Shown piece after piece: positions 33,894 to 44,418 of a stretch of 64,000 nucleotides of DNA (positions within the stretch are counted from its first letter, which is position 1; each line of letters starts with the position of its first letter). The position numbers were made by a program, and so were the translations under genes. The notes beneath the pieces were generated by a model. It made no database searches, was not told where the DNA came from, and saw nothing but the letters and a program-made list of their open reading frames with translations. Source of the DNA: Branchiostoma lanceolatum (Eukaryota > Chordata > Leptocardii > Amphioxiformes > Branchiostomatidae); assembly GCF_035083965.1 (NCBI RefSeq), contig NC_089727.1, positions 22,167,769-22,231,768 of the forward strand. The letters run 5' to 3'.

Positions 33894-35887
33894 AGGCATC
33901 CAGAGCATTTTATGATGCTTGAAACTTGAATACAAAAACTCAAATTTCTAGTCATTCCTACACATAGTAAGTTTCAATAACACTATACACTATTACATTT
34001 CGACATTAAAGGAGTAAAGATACGATGTCGTTGTGTGATGAGAACTGATAGAAAATGAGACCGATGCTGACTGTCCATCACAATTAGCGGTTCGACCAAT
34101 GAAAGAGTGACTGCAAATGTTCGCATTTTCATTTTTAGATTTTGCATTCCTACGTTTTGACGGAGCTGGGTATCGGTCTATTTACACTAGCCGCGTGTAA
34201 CTAAAAGATCACCATGTAGCTTATGTTTGTGCCGCTTATGAGAACTTTTGATATGAAGTCCGCACGCAAATGTGGTAAACACTGGCATTAAATGTCAATT
34301 TCATAGAGATTACAGCAACTAGAATATTTCCAGTTTTCAAGCCTCATAAAATTCTCTGAGTGCCTTTAAAATGAAGCTCTAGGTGTGGTCTCTTTGATAA
34401 GTTACGGACATGGCTGAATTATTTTGAGACAGAAGAATGAGCCTTGTAATGTTACTAAAGGTTTTGGCACTGCTATTAGCACAATAGCTTCAGCAACGTA
34501 CTCGTTACAACCTTTAGATCACCGTTAGAGAAAATAATCTTGTCCATGATGACCATGTCTTTAGTACTTTTGGATCTCGCAGTTATTGAATGATGTCTTC
34601 ATGGATTGTTAGATTTCGTGAGACATTTTGTAAATGGTAAGACGTAACTACTGGAAGTATATTGTGTTAAGATAATTTCTTCTGGATATTCAAAATTCAA
34701 TGATCTTTGTTTCTCGGTGTATTCATGTGTTACTTATGTCAAATGTCTAATGTGAAATTATGTAAAAATATACTTGATAGTTATCTTATTGAAATTGATT
34801 TGGGTAATGAATGATATAATACATTGTATAGTACATGCACTTTTTATTCAGTATTAAGAAGTATATATGAACTACCATGTAGATCACTGTGATATGCTGT
34901 TCAACATTTCATTTGTGAGCGTATGAATTGAGCATTTTGAATAGAACTTAAATGTCGATACAACTGCGAATACTATAGTTTATCCTTACTACTGTTCTTA
35001 GTCTATGCCAAGTGTTTTGTTATTTTCAACCAGTTATTTCATGCCCTGAGCGATGACACAGACTGTACTATGGAGGGCCTGTCCAGAGCAATGGAGGATA
35101 GGAAGGGCTGGAAGAGGAGGAGGATGAATATCCGTGACACTCTCACCACCGGATAATGAGATGATGATTAGTTATTTCATCCCATTTTTTGTTAAAAATA
35201 GATTAGGCTGAAATTATCCCTCTTCTATGACTGAGTTACAGTTAGTTTATGTCATCGTTCTCGGCTCAAAACAATAATCGGCATATTGTCATACAGAGGA
35301 AGAAAGGGCTCCATCGGTGAACTGAACTTTGACCGATTTCCATTTTGAAGACAATGTTGTACCGCCAAAACAGTTTATGAAGAAAAAGAGCACTCACGGC
35401 TGAACGTCTGTTGTTCCCCATTGTGCAAACTTGCACATAGATGCCATGATTTGATGGCAGTTGCCTTTGTGCTGCAGGTTAAGGCTTTATTGGTTGAGAG
35501 ATTATGTCTTCGAATGTTTTCAATCCATCTTATCAACTATCCATAGGCAACAGAAAAGGTGGACAAACATTAACTAAAATTAACAGGCTGTCAAAACGTC
35601 TCCAGCTTTAACGAGATGACTATAACTTTGCCCAAAGCATGGCTGCATACGCATAGCATAGCGTTGTTATGATTCAACCATCGACGACAGTGCTGAGTAA
35701 TGAAGGCCCTTGTTGAGGATGCATAAACAAATTCATAACAAGCATAAAATGCCCTTATTGCAAACAATCCCATTTATTAGTGTATCGGAATAAAATTTTA
35801 GCTCCGCACTATATTATCACAGCTGAGCTTCCATGCCCACATCAAACTCTAAAGGACGAGGATTTCGGTTCCGGACTATGTTACTTT
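33894..35887. other. 3' flank and intergenic
   Basis: AT-rich 3' UTR/intergenic sequence of the beta-helix gene with a LINE remnant at 35038-35172. No other feature seen. Confidence 0.5.
35038..35172 (+). mobile_element. Possible LINE 3' end remnant
   Basis: A frame ending LSRAMEDRKGWKRRRMNIRD plus TLTTG and a stop, followed by TGATGATTAG. An AMEDRxxW-type terminus with a short tail is typical of the last residues of non-LTR reverse-transcriptase proteins. Only ~40 codons survive and nothing upstream extends it. Confidence 0.45.
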
Positions 35888-36180
35888 GGGCATTTTCATA
35901 GGACACTACCCACATAAAACCCACTACATTGCATTGGGCATTTTCATGGGACACTACCCACATAAAAACAAATTACATTGCATCGGGCATTTTCATGGGA
36001 CACTTCCCACATAAAAACACATTACATTGCATCGGGCATTTTCATGGGACACTTCCCACATAAAAACACATTACATTGCATCGGGCATTTTCATGGGACA
36101 CTTCCCATATAAAAACACATTACATTGCATCGGGCATTTTCATGGGACACTTCCCACATAAAAACACATTACATTGCATG
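35888..36180. repeat. 49-bp tandem repeat, ~6 units
   Basis: GGGCATTTTCATGGGACACT starts at 35888, 35936, 35985, 36034, 36083 and 36132. The last units are nearly identical and the first most diverged. Lies just beyond the 3' end of the kringle-lectin gene. Confidence 0.9.
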
Positions 36181-36244
36181 TAAATTATATATTATTTGGT
36201 GGCATACGTGGATGATCGATACAAACTTAACTTTTCTTTCTTCC

Positions 36245-36250
36245 TTTATT
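36245..36250 (-). terminator. AATAAA poly(A) signal of the kringle-lectin gene
   Basis: TTTATT on the plus strand, AATAAA on the minus strand, ~260 nt beyond the stop codon at 36510. Confidence 0.5.
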
Positions 36251-36509
36251 CCAACATCGCTTAATGTGAAAGCACTCAATTCCGTTTTAGTTCACATTCT
36301 TTTTTCTATTCAGGAAAACCAAGGGCAAATCATCCGTACAGTATAAACGGGTAAAAGTGTATGGCAAGTTGGCAACACACAAAGTCTTGTACCCATTATC
36401 TTACACTGGCCAACATACAAAAAAGGCAACATTTAAGTTCATCATTGTCTTATAAGATGCATTGAAAAAAAAGATATAAGAGAAGCCAGTTTCTGTCATC
36501 ATCCCCTAT

Positions 36510-36641
36510 TTAGGCAGGACGAGATTGGCAGATGTAGCGCTTTTCCTCTGAGCAGTAGCCGTCGTCCCACATAATCTTCCAGTACTGAACGCACAGTGCC
36601 CGCCGAGAGTTGTACCCATTTGGCTCACCAGGGCTCCATCC
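36510..36641 (-). CDS. C-type lectin domain, last exon
   Basis: CATTTAG acceptor, then GWSPGEPNGYNSRRALCVQY, WKIMWDDGYCSEEKRYICQS and RPA stop. EPN followed by WDD (WND position) are the residues of Ca2+ site 2, and EPN in this family favours mannose-type ligands. Sugar specificity is inference. Confidence 0.95.
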   Translation of the reverse strand, partial: GWSPGEPNGYNSRRALCVQYWKIMWDDGYCSEEKRYICQSRPA

Positions 36642-38290
36642 CTAAATGAAAAGGAAAGCAGTTTTGATCCTACAGATTTTGTCCAAATTTCACGATGTAT
36701 CTTATTTAAGGTAATGTGTATGTATCCTTTGCAATGAAAGCGGTGTATTGTACCATGCCATCATGTACGTCTGCATGGATTGCGCATATATAGAAGTGTG
36801 CAAATGTAGTCAGAATAATCAAGGACATTATATAGGATGTCCTTGGAATAATCTAAAGATACATATACAGATTAATCAAATATTGTACTACTAACGTTCT
36901 ATCAATAGGACACATACCTGGTAATCATGGATCGCAAGACTTGACCCGTCCACCCATTTCCAGCTTCCAAGGACATGCTTACTAAAGCTTCCGGTCTCCC
37001 ACATACCGATCCAATAGTCGCATTGGCCTCCGGACGACCTAACGAGGGCTCTGAGAGTGAGATCAAACTTTTCCGTTTTAGGCATGGCAGGCGTCGCCCC
37101 TTCCGCCTCACAGGACTTCTGTGCATCCCAAAAAGACTTCTTGATGGGAACTAGTCGGATACAGGCCCCTCCGAGTGGCATGTAGCTATCCTGGCAGGCG
37201 CCGACTTGCTTGTACTCTTCATCTGAAACGGGTATGAAGGAAATAATGCCATTGTTCAGATAATTGTTCTTTTACCCCGATTTATGTTTTGGGTTTATTC
37301 CTAGATTCCCAATATACACAATGCAGTGTTACCCTTCTTCCTCGGTGTTGATATTTTATTTGTGAGCCAGAAATGGCTACAAGCAGTATTTCTTTTTTCT
37401 TCTTCTTTTGATAAGGTATCGTTAAATAGTCAACAGATATATTGATTGATGTTTAAGATAACGTTGAAATATCGAGGAGCAGATGCAGGAGTAAATATGG
37501 ATGAAAGGAAAGCATTTAAACGGATGTTACTATTCTACGCAGCGCCGTCCTGAAATGGGTCGACTTTCCTACTTATCAGTTTTATTATCTATCACTAATT
37601 TCTCCATCAAATGTACATAAGTAGGGAGAGCACAGCTGCATTTCCTCTGAATTGAGTGTTACATTATCCATTAAAGAAAATCAATACACAAAGACGAATA
37701 CAAAGTTGTTGTTTTTTTAAATTCACAATATTACTTCAAGTCAAGTTATGCGAGATCAGATACAATGTAAGTGAAACTGAAGTTAAGGACCCGTATAGTA
37801 AGTTATTGTACAGTATAATCGCGCAATGCAAGAAATATTGCTGCAGTCTCTTGGTTCTAGCATAGGGAACAGTGATATTGTGAATGTTAATCAGTGTTCT
37901 TCCGAGTGTCTTTAGGCAGGAACCAGGTCGTTACTTTTGGTTGTAACAGAATCAAACCTTACCACATGCTGGTACGTCGCAAAGCTCCCATCTGGTGCTG
38001 GGATCCGTGGTGAAGCACCACATTTCGGTAAAGTCGGCAGTCCTCCGGCAGTAGTTCTCCTCCAGTTCGGGTGGAGGAAATCCATATTTAGTCATGTAAT
38101 CGTGTTCATGGGGTGTCTGACTGTCCCAGCGCTGGCATGTCTTGCCCGTTACGGTCACAGAGACTGTTCCTCGGTAGGATGCCCCATCTCCCACCTTGCA
38201 TGGTTCTGGTAGGTGAAATGAATAAGAAAAATAGTATCACGGCCGCAGCTTTGAAACATGCTACATGGCAAAGCTTAGATAAGTATTTTA

Positions 38291-38355
<65 letters not shown>

Positions 38356-41300
38356 CGTGCACAGGCCAGGACTGGCCCCTTGCTTAGGTTATAAGTACTG
38401 TATAGCCTACATTAATGTAACCCCTATTCTCAACGTATTATAAATATATCAGAGAATGTTTAGATCTTAGAGCTAGTAGTGTAAGTGATAGTTTAAACTC
38501 GACATGTTAAAGTATTCATATACTTGTTATACTTGTACTAAGGTGAATTATTTTGTATCCCATTGTTGTTGTTTGCATGTTTAGTTGTAGAATACATTAC
38601 GGAAGTCGCTGTACTTTTGTTGTGTCAATAAAGATTTCAATATAAAAACTATTAAAGCTATTCAAGATCTTGTATCCAGAGCCACATCGATGAGTAACGA
38701 CGTCTTCGTAATAATTACGACTGCCTTTCATGTTGAACTGTGCAGACCTGAAACCTGATTTGATGTTACTGAAACACTATAATTTTTTTCTATTCTAAGG
38801 CTACACCAAGTGATTTTTATGGATGACGTCCGCGCGCGCATTGATTTTGGTCTGTTCCCAGAAAAAACCCCAAGAAATTCCGCTTCCTAAACTATGACCA
38901 AAGAGTTACGACAGCGCCGCAAATCAATGGGATATGGAAAGAAACAGGACAGGACAACAACTGCTGTTCAATTTCTAATGATTTAATCAAATTATTGCTG
39001 ATACAAGAATTGTTAGTTGTTACACTGTGTTCTCTCATGTGTCCTAACATGTGTCGTTGACTGTTATATTTCAAATCTAGGCATCTTGTTTTTTAGGCCC
39101 TTCTTGTTTTGTTTTTTTCGCGCTCTCGCATTAGATTTAGGGTCTCCAAAGGACGTCATCCATAAAAATTACTTGGTGCAGCCTAATCGTGATGCAGATC
39201 ACAGCAGATCACAGATACAGAGGCACATTGATACGTAACGACGTTCTGATAAAGACTAAATCCGATGGTGATGCGATGTTGAACTGGACAGTCCTTGAAA
39301 ACTATTCACGATCTGTGCAGATGACGTTTTAACTTGAATTATTTGCATCTAAAATGCTTGCTAATCCTCTGATTTTAAATATATCTTTTATATCCTACAT
39401 TACAAGAAGATTTATAACCAGCCAATTTTGAACGGTTGAGACTAGAATCCCGTAATGTTTTTTTTTCTGATTTTAGACATTGATGTGAAACTACAGCGAC
39501 GTGAGATAGAACCAAGGCAACGTTAGCAGGGTACGTCAATACAAATATTGTACAACGGTATTGAGTTACATATTGATGGGGAAAGATGAGCTGACTAATG
39601 TAGGAAAGTAATTCGTTGTCTAAGTGTAATACTTTCGTCGGTCGTTGAAGCTTCTTCCTTTGTAGTCCCCTGAACCGGGTTGAATCGAGTCCCTTCAGCA
39701 ACATGTGAAAAAAACTGAAATCATAACATATATATCCATTGTCAATTCCAGGATTCAGCATTGGTACTTGTCTTAGAAAAGAATTGTGTCGTCGCATTCT
39801 CTCATGAATTATGCAAATAGTGCTCTCATCTGAATGATTTATATGTAACAATGTCCACATTTACTTAACTTCCAAATGCTACGAGAATAAAATCCTCAAC
39901 ATTTCACTATGGAATCATAATAAATAATATCAAAATCATAATATTAAAAAGGAATTTAGCTGTAGTACCATTTAAAATCACTAGGTGGTCCAAAATGTTA
40001 TAATTTCGAGGTCTTCCTAAGAAAGTAACCACCTGGTAAATATGACAACAATCTATTCAGGCATCCCCGAGTTATCGTCAACACGGACACACAAACACAC
40101 TCAAACGCTGACTAAAACCTAAACTTTTTGGCGAAGGTAGTAAGACACAAAAGGCTTCCCTCGTATCATTGTACAGCGCTTTTCGGGGTATTTACTGTAA
40201 TTCATTTTTTGCTTGTGTATCTCAAAGACCTTAGAGCGTTTCTCACTTTAGTCGTAGTTGCCGTCGTGAATGTCTTTGCTGTGCTGGTTTGGGGAAACAT
40301 CTTTTTTTCCGGAGTCGAATCGGTCGAAGACACATTAGCAGTCGTCTCACCATCAGCCGTCGCCCATGTCGGCAAAGCTGTAGAATTGGTTGGATCTGCC
40401 GTCACAGTGTTGTAGGGCTGTTCAAGATTTTACGAGATATTAGAATACAAGTAATTTTTGATTATGAAGTAGGATGTTATGCAAGGTTGACAGGTTGTAA
40501 GAAAAACTGGGTAAGACAAATATTTTATTAGCATTATCATTAGCAAGAAACTTTGTGTGTTGAGGAATGGAAATTCTATTTTTGCTTTTCAGTTGCATCA
40601 TTGTTTGGGCATAAAAAGGGAAAATAAAACTGTGTCGGTTTAAAGCACCAGATTGAATGCAAAGTAGATGACCGACCGGGAGGGTTTCATTTTTTTCCCT
40701 GGTGTGGAACCGATAGGGGAGGCGGAAACTGGTGACACTGGTCGGCTTGAAGTATCTCTCCGCTCCAGAGAACTGTTGAGCGATGTCACGAGAACAGCCC
40801 CAATGACGGTTGCTACAGCAGTGATGACGACGAGGAGCAGAAAGGTGCGGGGAAATTTCACGTTGAAGATTTTGGAAATTCCACGAGTGTCTGCAGTCTC
40901 GGTGCTATCTGTAAGCAGATATCATTTCATATCTTCCTTCCATGAATACTGTAATCTCCGGGAAAATCTATCGGTGGCAAATACCGTATCTAACTGGCAA
41001 AAGGGGTTTCATAGCCACCGATTCCTTTTGTCAGTTGGATACGGTCTTCGCACCGTTAGATCTTCTTGGAGATTGAATTACTGCTGTCCCTTTGTTTCAA
41101 CAAGCAGCTACACATAAGATGTGTTTTTTTTTCATTATAGTGTCTGGTGTTTGTCGAGATTGCGCTTAAAAGAAATCAAAAATTTTAGTCTTTATTGTAA
41201 ACCCGCGCGAGTTTTTGACCATACTGTAAGTCGTACGAGGCAGGCGGAAATGGGTGCTGCATGACATACGTGCATAAAGCTTACAAGGTCGTGAGTTCAT

Positions 41301-44300
41301 CTTACCTGGTTGACGGTTCAAAATTATTGCAAACTTTTGGTGAGATTTTCATTTTATCGATATTTTAATTTCACCCTTGATTTTGTAGAATGGGCAATTG
41401 AGATAGAAATGCATCTTAAAGCATTTTATTCCAACTTATCCAAGTCGTGGAAAAATAGAAAACTCGGGGAGTTTCGCTTATTATTCAGGCCAATCTGATT
41501 AACTGTCTGGCTCAATAAAAGACCTCCGTGAAAGAAAATCCACTTTTGGAGCCGAATCAAAAAAGCAATTTAATCAGCCATTAAAATCTCAACAGTATAC
41601 ATGGGGACACGTAAACCCCAGCAGTATTTACACTGCGATTTTTCCACGCTGTTGAAGATTTTTGCCTGCAATGTTAACGTTGGGTAACCTAAATTCGGGA
41701 TTTTTCCGATAATGGTTGACTGAAATCAATCTAGCAGAACAATAAACCATCCTTTTTTTCTATTATTCTGTCAGTATCATGTACTATCTTTGCACTAATC
41801 ATATATATGGTAGATTTTGTCTCTAGTCGTGCTGACATCATAATATTTCAACTTCAAACTACCGTCCGCCGCACGCACAATTACGGTGTTGTCGGACAGG
41901 GGGGCACATTAATTCGGGAGAGAATATTCGTCTTGAATATCTTACCGCTAATCACATTTTATACAGCAGCTATTCGTTCCATCCTTGGCTTGAGGAGAGT
42001 GCTATGGATATAGACGTGTCCAAGTAAAAAAAATACACGAAAAAACGGCCGTACCGCAAACATCAGGCCTTCGGGAACAACCCGTGTGTTGAGTCGGTAG
42101 AACGTCACTCAAAGTTCACCCCCACCGTCATGGAAATTTGTACATTATTCAACGGGGCCTTAGCTGGATGCCGTAGAAATTGTAATACTATTATGTCCAT
42201 GTGTTTCTGCTTGTGCTAAGAGCAAACTTTGAGGAAAAAATCGCCATCAGTCCACTATCACACACAACATTAAGACAAAAAAGTGTTCCTCGCCAACGTT
42301 TGTCGTCTGCCGAATAGCAGGATTCTGGGTAACGAATATGGCGGCGGGAAAATTCACCGTAGTGCCGTAGCCATTGATTGCAGCAACAAAGAGGCGTTTT
42401 GATAATTAATCACACTTAGAGTCCAGTTGTAGGTTAGCAAAAGAGATTCTAATAAGTTGTATTGTAAATAATTGTGTTGAGCAGGAAGCGGATGTGACAT
42501 TTGTCTTATAAACCAGCGAACAACTATGTAGAATAATGCTCCCACGGAGCCCTCAGACTGTGACAATAAGGGACGGAGAGTTTTTGACGTAGCCAACTTC
42601 TAATGCATGCTTATCGAAGCTTTCCAGACAGTGTTCTGAATACGTTAGTCTGTCAAGTTTGCATTTCTAGCGGTATTACTGATGTTGCATCTAGCAAATA
42701 TCCCTAAATACCCCGTTTTCGAAAAATCCCGACTTTAAGTACCCCACGAATTTATGTTACCCAACGTTAACATCCTTTACGCTGAAGAGTATTTCGTTTC
42801 ATGTATTTATGGAATTGTTGTAACTTATTTTCATTTGTGGTCCGCACGGACCCCAGTCGTTCTTACGAATAAAATCAATTTCAAATACATCAGTTTCTGC
42901 CTTGGTGCTTACTTTTATTCAATTTTCAGCTATCATACATGCATCAATTAGGACAAAGCTCATATTTACCACTATAACGGGTTCCCAATCAATGATTTTG
43001 TAAGTTTCTATGGAAACAGGCTCTAAAAGTTCATGTAATTTGATGTTTTTGATACTAAGTGTCAGTAAAAGTATTTAAAAACGTATGGTTTTTACTTCCT
43101 CGTTCTTCATATGGCTCCTGCGCCATCACATGAACACCAAATGATCGGAAACTTGCTATGACGATAGCTTGGCACAATGTGCTTAGAATGACAGGTTCTC
43201 TTTCTGTGACACAGTATCTTAAATCCCGTTCATAAGCTATTTTTCGGTTTAAAAAAGCTGAAAATACAAAAAAACGAAATTTTTTGATCCTGTGCCATCA
43301 GAATAATTGAATCTTTCCATAATTATTCCTCTTAGTTGATAGCCTCTTTTGTTGGGGGGGGGGGTGTATCCCACTGATAGCTATCATTTGTGAAATCTAG
43401 CTCATTTTCGATCCGGCCGTTAGTGCATAACTATTTCCTACTGAATTTTTCCCAGGACTTTCACAATGAGCAAATTTATTCCTATGTAAACATATTCATC
43501 TTAAATTGATGAAGCAATTTCTATTTATGTACAGCGATCACCCAAAAAAAGCTGCTTGGAACAGCCCGGTAGTTTTAGTCTGATATTTTCTGGGCTGTTA
43601 CCGGGAACACATTATTTGTTTCCTAGGCCTAAGATCTGGAGCCATGAAATTGATGACATATCTGCTATATACTGCATACTGATGGAGACACCTAAGTGAC
43701 CGAAAATTTCACAGGTCTTTCGGCGGTTCCCCAGAGAGCACCCAATGATCATCAAGGTCTTCCTACGATCTCTTGATGACCTTTCAATGGATTTTTTGGT
43801 TGACATGGACGCCACTAAATTTGCTTCAAAGCAGATTCCATCCAAACATTTGTTAAGAGATTTACTGACTATTTATATGGTATTCTCATTGAACTGTCAC
43901 CGTCCTTGTTTGTCTTCCTATTTATTATTTCATGATTGTTTTTATGATTTTGAGTTTCTATAGCTTGAGTCATTTTGAGTATAATTTCTTACTTCTATGG
44001 TCTATAATAAGTACTTTATTCTATATCAATGTGAATACATGATTTGTTAAGTTTCATGTTTGGCAATTCTATTTGCAATCGTATTCTGTTTTGTTATCAT
44101 TTTGCAAGGGCTCCCTTAGAAACTTGTAACTCAGTTAACTGAATGTACTACCCTGGAAGTGATGAGTAAATATATGGTTGTTGATATAGAGAGTCTTTTG
44201 CTGTTTAAGTGATTAAAAATAACAGTGGGTTGTTACTTACTTGCTTCGACATCTTGACGTAAAGGTGATGACATCATTGGATCCGGTAGATCAGAGAGAG

Positions 44301-44418
44301 GCCTTTCACTGCAGCTGCTTGTTTTGCTAATCGTCTTTATAGCAATTGAGGACCGAGAAGAATTGAGCGGGCCTATTCTAAGATTGGCCGCAGAGTCCAA
44401 AATGTCTGACAACTGTCG
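36510..44418 (-). CDS. Type II membrane protein with kringle and C-type lectin domains
   Basis: Minus-strand exons in order: first coding exon ending at 44241 (5' limit uncertain, ~44418), membrane exon 40908-40673, stalk 40417-40247, kringle 38205-37963, lectin 37222-36918 and 36641-36510. Predicted layout: short cytoplasmic N-terminus (SERPLSDLPDPMMSSPLRQD), one hydrophobic segment, Ser/Thr-rich stalk, kringle, C-type lectin domain at the C-terminus. No signal peptide, so type II. Joins agree in phase except stalk (phase 0 out) to kringle (needs phase 1), so an undetected exon probably lies between 38206 and 40246. Kringle and lectin exons are certain; the link to the membrane exon rests on orientation, phase and the paralogue at 50430. 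Likely a cell-surface recognition protein. Confidence 0.7.
36918..37222 (-). CDS. C-type lectin domain, first exon
   Basis: 305 nt, GTTTCAG|..|GTATGT, phase 1 in and 0 out. Encodes DEEYKQVGACQDSYMPLGGA, SCEAEGATPAM, CDYWIGMWETG and GSWKWVDG. The additional N-terminal Cys pair (GAC...GGAC) marks a long-form domain, and WIG is the conserved core motif. Confidence 0.95.
37963..38205 (-). CDS. Kringle domain exon
   Basis: 243 nt, CTACCAG|..|GTAAGG, phase 1-1. Six kringle cysteines in order: PC, KTC, NYC, MWC, ELC, PAC. Hallmarks are YRGTVSVTVTGKTCQRWDSQ, PHEHD, ENYCRR, WCFTTDPSTRWELCDVPAC. The DxD pair of lysine-binding kringles is replaced by ADF, so classical lysine binding is not expected. 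Confidence 0.95.
38291..38355. repeat. (GTA)n microsatellite
   Basis: About 21 perfect TAG/GTA triplets, just upstream (gene sense) of the kringle exon. Confidence 0.98.
38798..39184. mobile_element. 387-bp MITE-like element with 34-bp terminal inverted repeats
   Basis: Left end AGGCTACACCAAGTGATTTT... (38798-38831) and right end 39151-39184 are inverse copies with 32 of 34 bases identical. No coding potential. Target duplication unclear (possibly TA). Intronic in the kringle-lectin gene. Confidence 0.8.
40247..40417 (-). CDS. Ser/Thr-rich stalk exon of the kringle-lectin gene
   Basis: 171 nt, GAACAG|..|GTGAGA, phase 0-0. Encodes PYNTVTADPTNSTALPTWAT and continues with TTANVSSTDSTPEKK and TFTTATTTK: a probable O-glycosylated spacer with NST and NVS N-glycan sites. 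Only this frame is open. Confidence 0.6.
40673..40908 (-). CDS. Transmembrane exon of the kringle-lectin gene
   Basis: Acceptor GCTTACAG|ATAGCACCGAG, phase 1. Encodes STETADTRGISKIFN, then FPRTFLLLVVITAVATVIGA VLV (membrane anchor) and SSRPVSPVSASPIGSTPG. Strong similarity to the plus-strand exon at 63537. The donor is chosen as CGGTCG|GTCATC to keep phase 0; G|GTCGGT four bases earlier would break the frame to the stalk exon. Confidence 0.7.
41000..44240. other. Large intron of the kringle-lectin gene
   Basis: No ENPMY-type exon equivalent to those of the plus-strand paralogue was found here on either strand. A YY1-like ATATGGCGGCGGG lies at 42336-42348. Otherwise AT-rich with no supported features. 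Confidence 0.4.
44241..44418 (-). CDS. First coding exon of the kringle-lectin gene (5' end unresolved)
   Basis: Donor GAAGCAA|GTAAGT at 44241 leaves phase 1. The frame reads SERPLSDLPDPMMSSPLRQD VEA, paralogous to ERPLPALPNSELSSPSRQDV of the exon at 50430-50517. Where that exon has its ATG, this one reads ATT. The only in-frame Met codons I see are the MM inside the conserved stretch, so the start is either there or in an upstream exon. Confidence 0.55.

Noticed and set aside
38291..38355. Poly-Val tract protein
   Set aside because: (GTA)n microsatellite.
39375..39860. 161-residue minus-strand frame as the missing exon of the kringle-lectin gene
   Set aside because: No cysteine framework or composition match, and its upstream part aligns with the dispersed repeat also seen at 4793. 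Phase cannot be reconciled.
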